A stretch of 64,000 bases of DNA from Saprospiraceae bacterium (GTDB lineage Bacteria > Bacteroidota > Bacteroidia > Chitinophagales > Saprospiraceae), in the NCBI GenBank assembly GCA_013360405.1, contig JABWBR010000012.1, forward strand, positions 1-64,000, given 5' to 3'. A program made the translations under genes and the position numbers. The notes beneath the pieces are model-generated. The model saw only the letters and a program-made list of their open reading frames with translations, made no database searches and was not told the DNA's origin. This document shows positions 62,147 through 64,000 of this stretch, piece after piece (positions within the stretch are counted from its first letter, which is position 1; every line of letters begins with the position of its first letter).

Positions 62147-62297
62147 CTATCGCCTATACGGCCCGAATGATTTTCGTCAGCCGATATATTGATGATAATC
62201 ATATTTTGTTTGCGCCCGGTCTTCTAAAATTGGGGGTTGAAACAATGATCCGGTTGATACCCGGTTGTACAAACTTAATAAAAAAATTTTATTACCT

Positions 62298-62645
62298 ATG
62301 GCTATTAAGATCACCGAAGATTGCATCAACTGCGATGCGTGCATTTCTGAATGCCCGAATAATGCGATCTACGAACCCGGAGAAGCTTGGCGTTATGCCG
62401 ATGGCACTGATCTGAAAGGATCGGTTAAGGACCTGAGAGGTATGGATGTCAGTGCCGAAGCATCTCACGATCCGATCTCCGACGAGTTTTATTATATCGT
62501 TGCTGATAAGTGCACAGAGTGCAAGGGTTTCCACGAGGAGCCGCAATGCGCCTCCGTCTGCCCCGTAGATTGCTGCGTGCCCGACGAAGCCCACGTGGAA
62601 AGCGAAGAAGCGCTGATGGCTAAGAAGGCGTGGCTGCATATTTAA
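62298..62645 (+). CDS. fdx: 2[4Fe-4S] ferredoxin, Alvin type
   Basis: The product is 115 residues from ATG at 62298; an in-frame ATG at 62265 is less likely. It has two cluster motifs: CINCDACISECP near residue 9, and the extended CTECKGFHEEPQCASVCPVDCC near 75. The 8-residue insert between the second and third cysteines marks Alvin-type ferredoxins, which have very low and unequal potentials. Its place head-to-head with korA suggests it is the electron carrier made by KorAB and used by complex I (inference). A C-terminal acidic helix follows. Confidence 0.93.
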   Translation: MAIKITEDCINCDACISECPNNAIYEPGEAWRYADGTDLKGSVKDLRGMDVSAEASHDPISDEFYYIVADKCTECKGFHEEPQCASVCPVDCCVPDEAHVESEEALMAKKAWLHI

Positions 62646-62743
62646 TGTGCTGATGAGTTAATGTGCTGATTTGCTGATGAGTTAATGTGCTGATAATATA
62701 TTAATAATTAGCAAATTAGCACATCAGCAAATTAGCACATCAT
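62646..62743. terminator. inverted array of ATGTGCTGATGAGTTA words
   Basis: ATGTGCTGATTTGCTGATG units read one way, and AGCAAATTAGCACATCAGC units read the other way. They lie between the convergent ferredoxin and lipoprotein genes. Long stem, likely bidirectional terminator. Confidence 0.6.
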
Positions 62744-63375
62744 CTTTCCCTCAACGTCGGACTATCCTCGACGGGGGCTTCGTGTTTGTTGTCTTCGCAA
62801 CCCAGTCGAACCTCTGCGCGGAGACGGCCTTCCGGGTTGGGTTCGTGGCTCAGGCGGATGGTCAACCAGCATCCGTTGGCGGTACGGCTGTATTCGGCGG
62901 CGCCATAGGCTTCCTGTGTCTCATCGTCTTCATCTACCTCGTCGGCGAGGAAAAACATAGCGCCCAGGTCGGCGCGGCCGCTCTCGTTATAGGGCGGTTT
63001 GCCGAGGCGGTACAACTGCAACTCGTAGTCGAGCGAGGTGAGATTGATTCTCCTTATTTTTAAACGGTAGGATTTCCCCCCGCCATCGCCGCTAAAAAAA
63101 TAGACTTTCCCCAATGCCAGTTGGGTAGGAAAGTACACCGTATCGGCGCCCACCAACAGGTATTCGCCCTGCAGGTTGATTTTTTCAGGATAATCGGCTT
63201 CTTTTAATTGTTGCAAAAACACGGGCGCGTATTGCGTAGAGTCTACTCCACCGGCTTGTGCTGCGGACGCTTCCGGCGCAGCATTTTCCGACGCGGTTGA
63301 TTTAGAAGCGCTATTGCCACAAGCGGCAAACGAAAGGGCAATCATGGCCCAGAACAAGGTACGGAGGGTGGTCAT
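62740..63375 (-). CDS. lipoprotein of unknown function
   Basis: The 211-residue product has a lipoprotein signal with lipobox SFAAC at Cys19. It is followed by a Ser/Ala/Glu-rich linker (to about 45). The rest is a beta-rich domain (YLLVGADTVYFPTQLALGKV, RLKIRRINLTSLDYELQLYRL) with an acidic loop (ADEVDEDDETQEAYG) and two cysteines (near 168 and 192). No family is recognised. It is probably inserted in a membrane facing the periplasm. Confidence 0.7.
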   Translation of the reverse strand: MTTLRTLFWAMIALSFAACGNSASKSTASENAAPEASAAQAGGVDSTQYAPVFLQQLKEADYPEKINLQGEYLLVGADTVYFPTQLALGKVYFFSGDGGGKSYRLKIRRINLTSLDYELQLYRLGKPPYNESGRADLGAMFFLADEVDEDDETQEAYGAAEYSRTANGCWLTIRLSHEPNPEGRLRAEVRLGCEDNKHEAPVEDSPTLRER

Positions 63376-63388
63376 GGTCGGTTTTTTT

Positions 63389-63450
63389 AGCGGTCAGCAG
63401 TCAGCACTCAGCTACTAAGACCTGACTGCTGACTGCCGACTGCTGATAGC
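63389..63450. repeat. inverted AGCGGTCAGCAGTCAGC word array
   Basis: CGGTCAGCAGTCAGCACTC is mirrored by GACTGCTGACTGCCGACTGC, with CTAAGACCTGACTG between. The same phrase occurs in the cassette 2 repeats at 47258-47280 and 48611-48633. Confidence 0.6.
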
Positions 63451-63451
63451 A

Positions 63452-63826
63452 TTAATGCGCACACTTCTCCATCACTTCGTGGAAGCGATCGTGGAGGGCA
63501 AACAATGCGGTTTTGATTTCAGCTTCCGTTTTTTTGCGCTGCACCATTTTATCAAGCGCCTTTGATTCCTTGGCCAACAGCGCAACCGATTTTTTCACGC
63601 CTTCTTTATTATAGGCGGTCGGAATTTTTGATTTTTTCAAAACAGCGGCTTTCTGGGCCATTTCGCCCGAGCGTTCCATGATGGGTTTGAAGTTGCCATC
63701 TTCTGCAGGGTGGAACGTTTGAGACATCACACCGTGGAAGTCCTCAAGTTCTTTCCAGCCTTCTTGTTGGGCCATTACGATCTGGCTGCTTCCTACGAGC
63801 AACAGGAGAATCAAAAGATTTTTCAT
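63452..63826 (-). CDS. small periplasmic helical protein
   Basis: The 124-residue product has a signal peptide (about 1-20, ending VMAQQ). The mature part is short helices rich in Lys, Glu and His: FHGVMSQTFHP, then KKSVALLAKESKALDKMV, ending FHEVMEKCAH. The clustered histidines and the C-terminal Cys-Ala-His could bind a metal or heme, but no CxxCH motif is present. No family is recognised. Confidence 0.65.
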   Translation of the reverse strand: MKNLLILLLLVGSSQIVMAQQEGWKELEDFHGVMSQTFHPAEDGNFKPIMERSGEMAQKAAVLKKSKIPTAYNKEGVKKSVALLAKESKALDKMVQRKKTEAEIKTALFALHDRFHEVMEKCAH

Positions 63827-63946
63827 ATGTTTGAAATTAATTGGTTAAGCGATGTACCGCCAACCGGGAGTTCAGTCTAAACAGGCGCTTAAAGATACAG
63901 CAGAATTGCTGAATTTGCCATGTTATTTTCCGCGTTTTTCATGGCG

Positions 63947-64000
63947 ACTGTTCGATGCGACTGTGCGACTGTGCGACTGTGCGACTGTACGACTGTACGA
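63947..64000. repeat. word-like repeat GACTGTGCGAC, fifth locus
   Basis: Five units of GACTGTGCGAC / GACTGTACGAC run off the right edge of the window. Confidence 0.7.

Overview
The window reads as a chromosome segment of a Bacteroidota bacterium, most likely a Saprospirales-type lineage (inference). Four things support this. Two secreted proteins end in type IX secretion (Por) sorting domains. Several promoters resemble the Bacteroidota -7 box TAnnTTTG. Lineage-typical families are present (DUF5686 barrel, Uma2, CotH/LTD proteins, and the L21-type helix-hairpin-helix tail). Shine-Dalgarno signals are weak. No rRNA, tRNA, CRISPR array or intact transposase was seen. Most of the window is moderately GC-rich with dense coding. 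The stretch from about 18.7 to 26.5 kb looks more AT-rich and accessory.

Layout. 0-6 kb: repeat-rich left edge, a DUF6544-like protein, a secreted DUF11-like protein, a transglutaminase-fold lipoprotein and a CotH/lamin-tail/T9SS protein. 6-7.6 kb: a three-gene hipB-hipS-hipT-type toxin-antitoxin operon with twin operator-like palindromes. 7.7-18.5 kb: housekeeping and envelope genes (lytic transglycosylase, GNAT, RadA, Uma2, DCC protein, MurU-like nucleotidyltransferase, dockerin-like T9SS protein, ribosomal L21 and an unusual L27, NlpC/P60 hydrolase). 18.7-26.5 kb: accessory island with a papain-like protein, a DUF4143 ATPase bracketed by direct repeats, and a secreted CHAT peptidase followed by two unrecognised exported/membrane proteins. 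26.7-48.5 kb: DUF5686 outer-membrane protein, urocanate hydratase, MATE pump, glutaminase, Gfo/Idh oxidoreductase, S9 peptidase, HtrA-like protease, RtcB, a membrane M15-like protein, a kinase-fold-like exported protein, Lnt, a LOG protein, fumarase and a second repeat-bracketed DUF4143 ATPase.

48.6-62.6 kb: a long minus-strand run korA-korB-nuoABCDHIJKLMN, with a divergent 2[4Fe-4S] ferredoxin gene at its head. The genes for the NADH-oxidising module (nuoEFG) are absent, with only 12 bp between nuoD and nuoH. The simplest reading is that 2-oxoacid oxidation reduces ferredoxin, which feeds an 11-subunit complex I directly. The window ends with a lipoprotein and a small periplasmic protein.

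The intergenic spaces hold many repeat families: nested inverted repeats, a MITE-like element, 7-bp tandem arrays, perfect palindromes, hairpins with a constant loop and covarying stems, and word-like repeats that often sit as inverted pairs between convergent genes.
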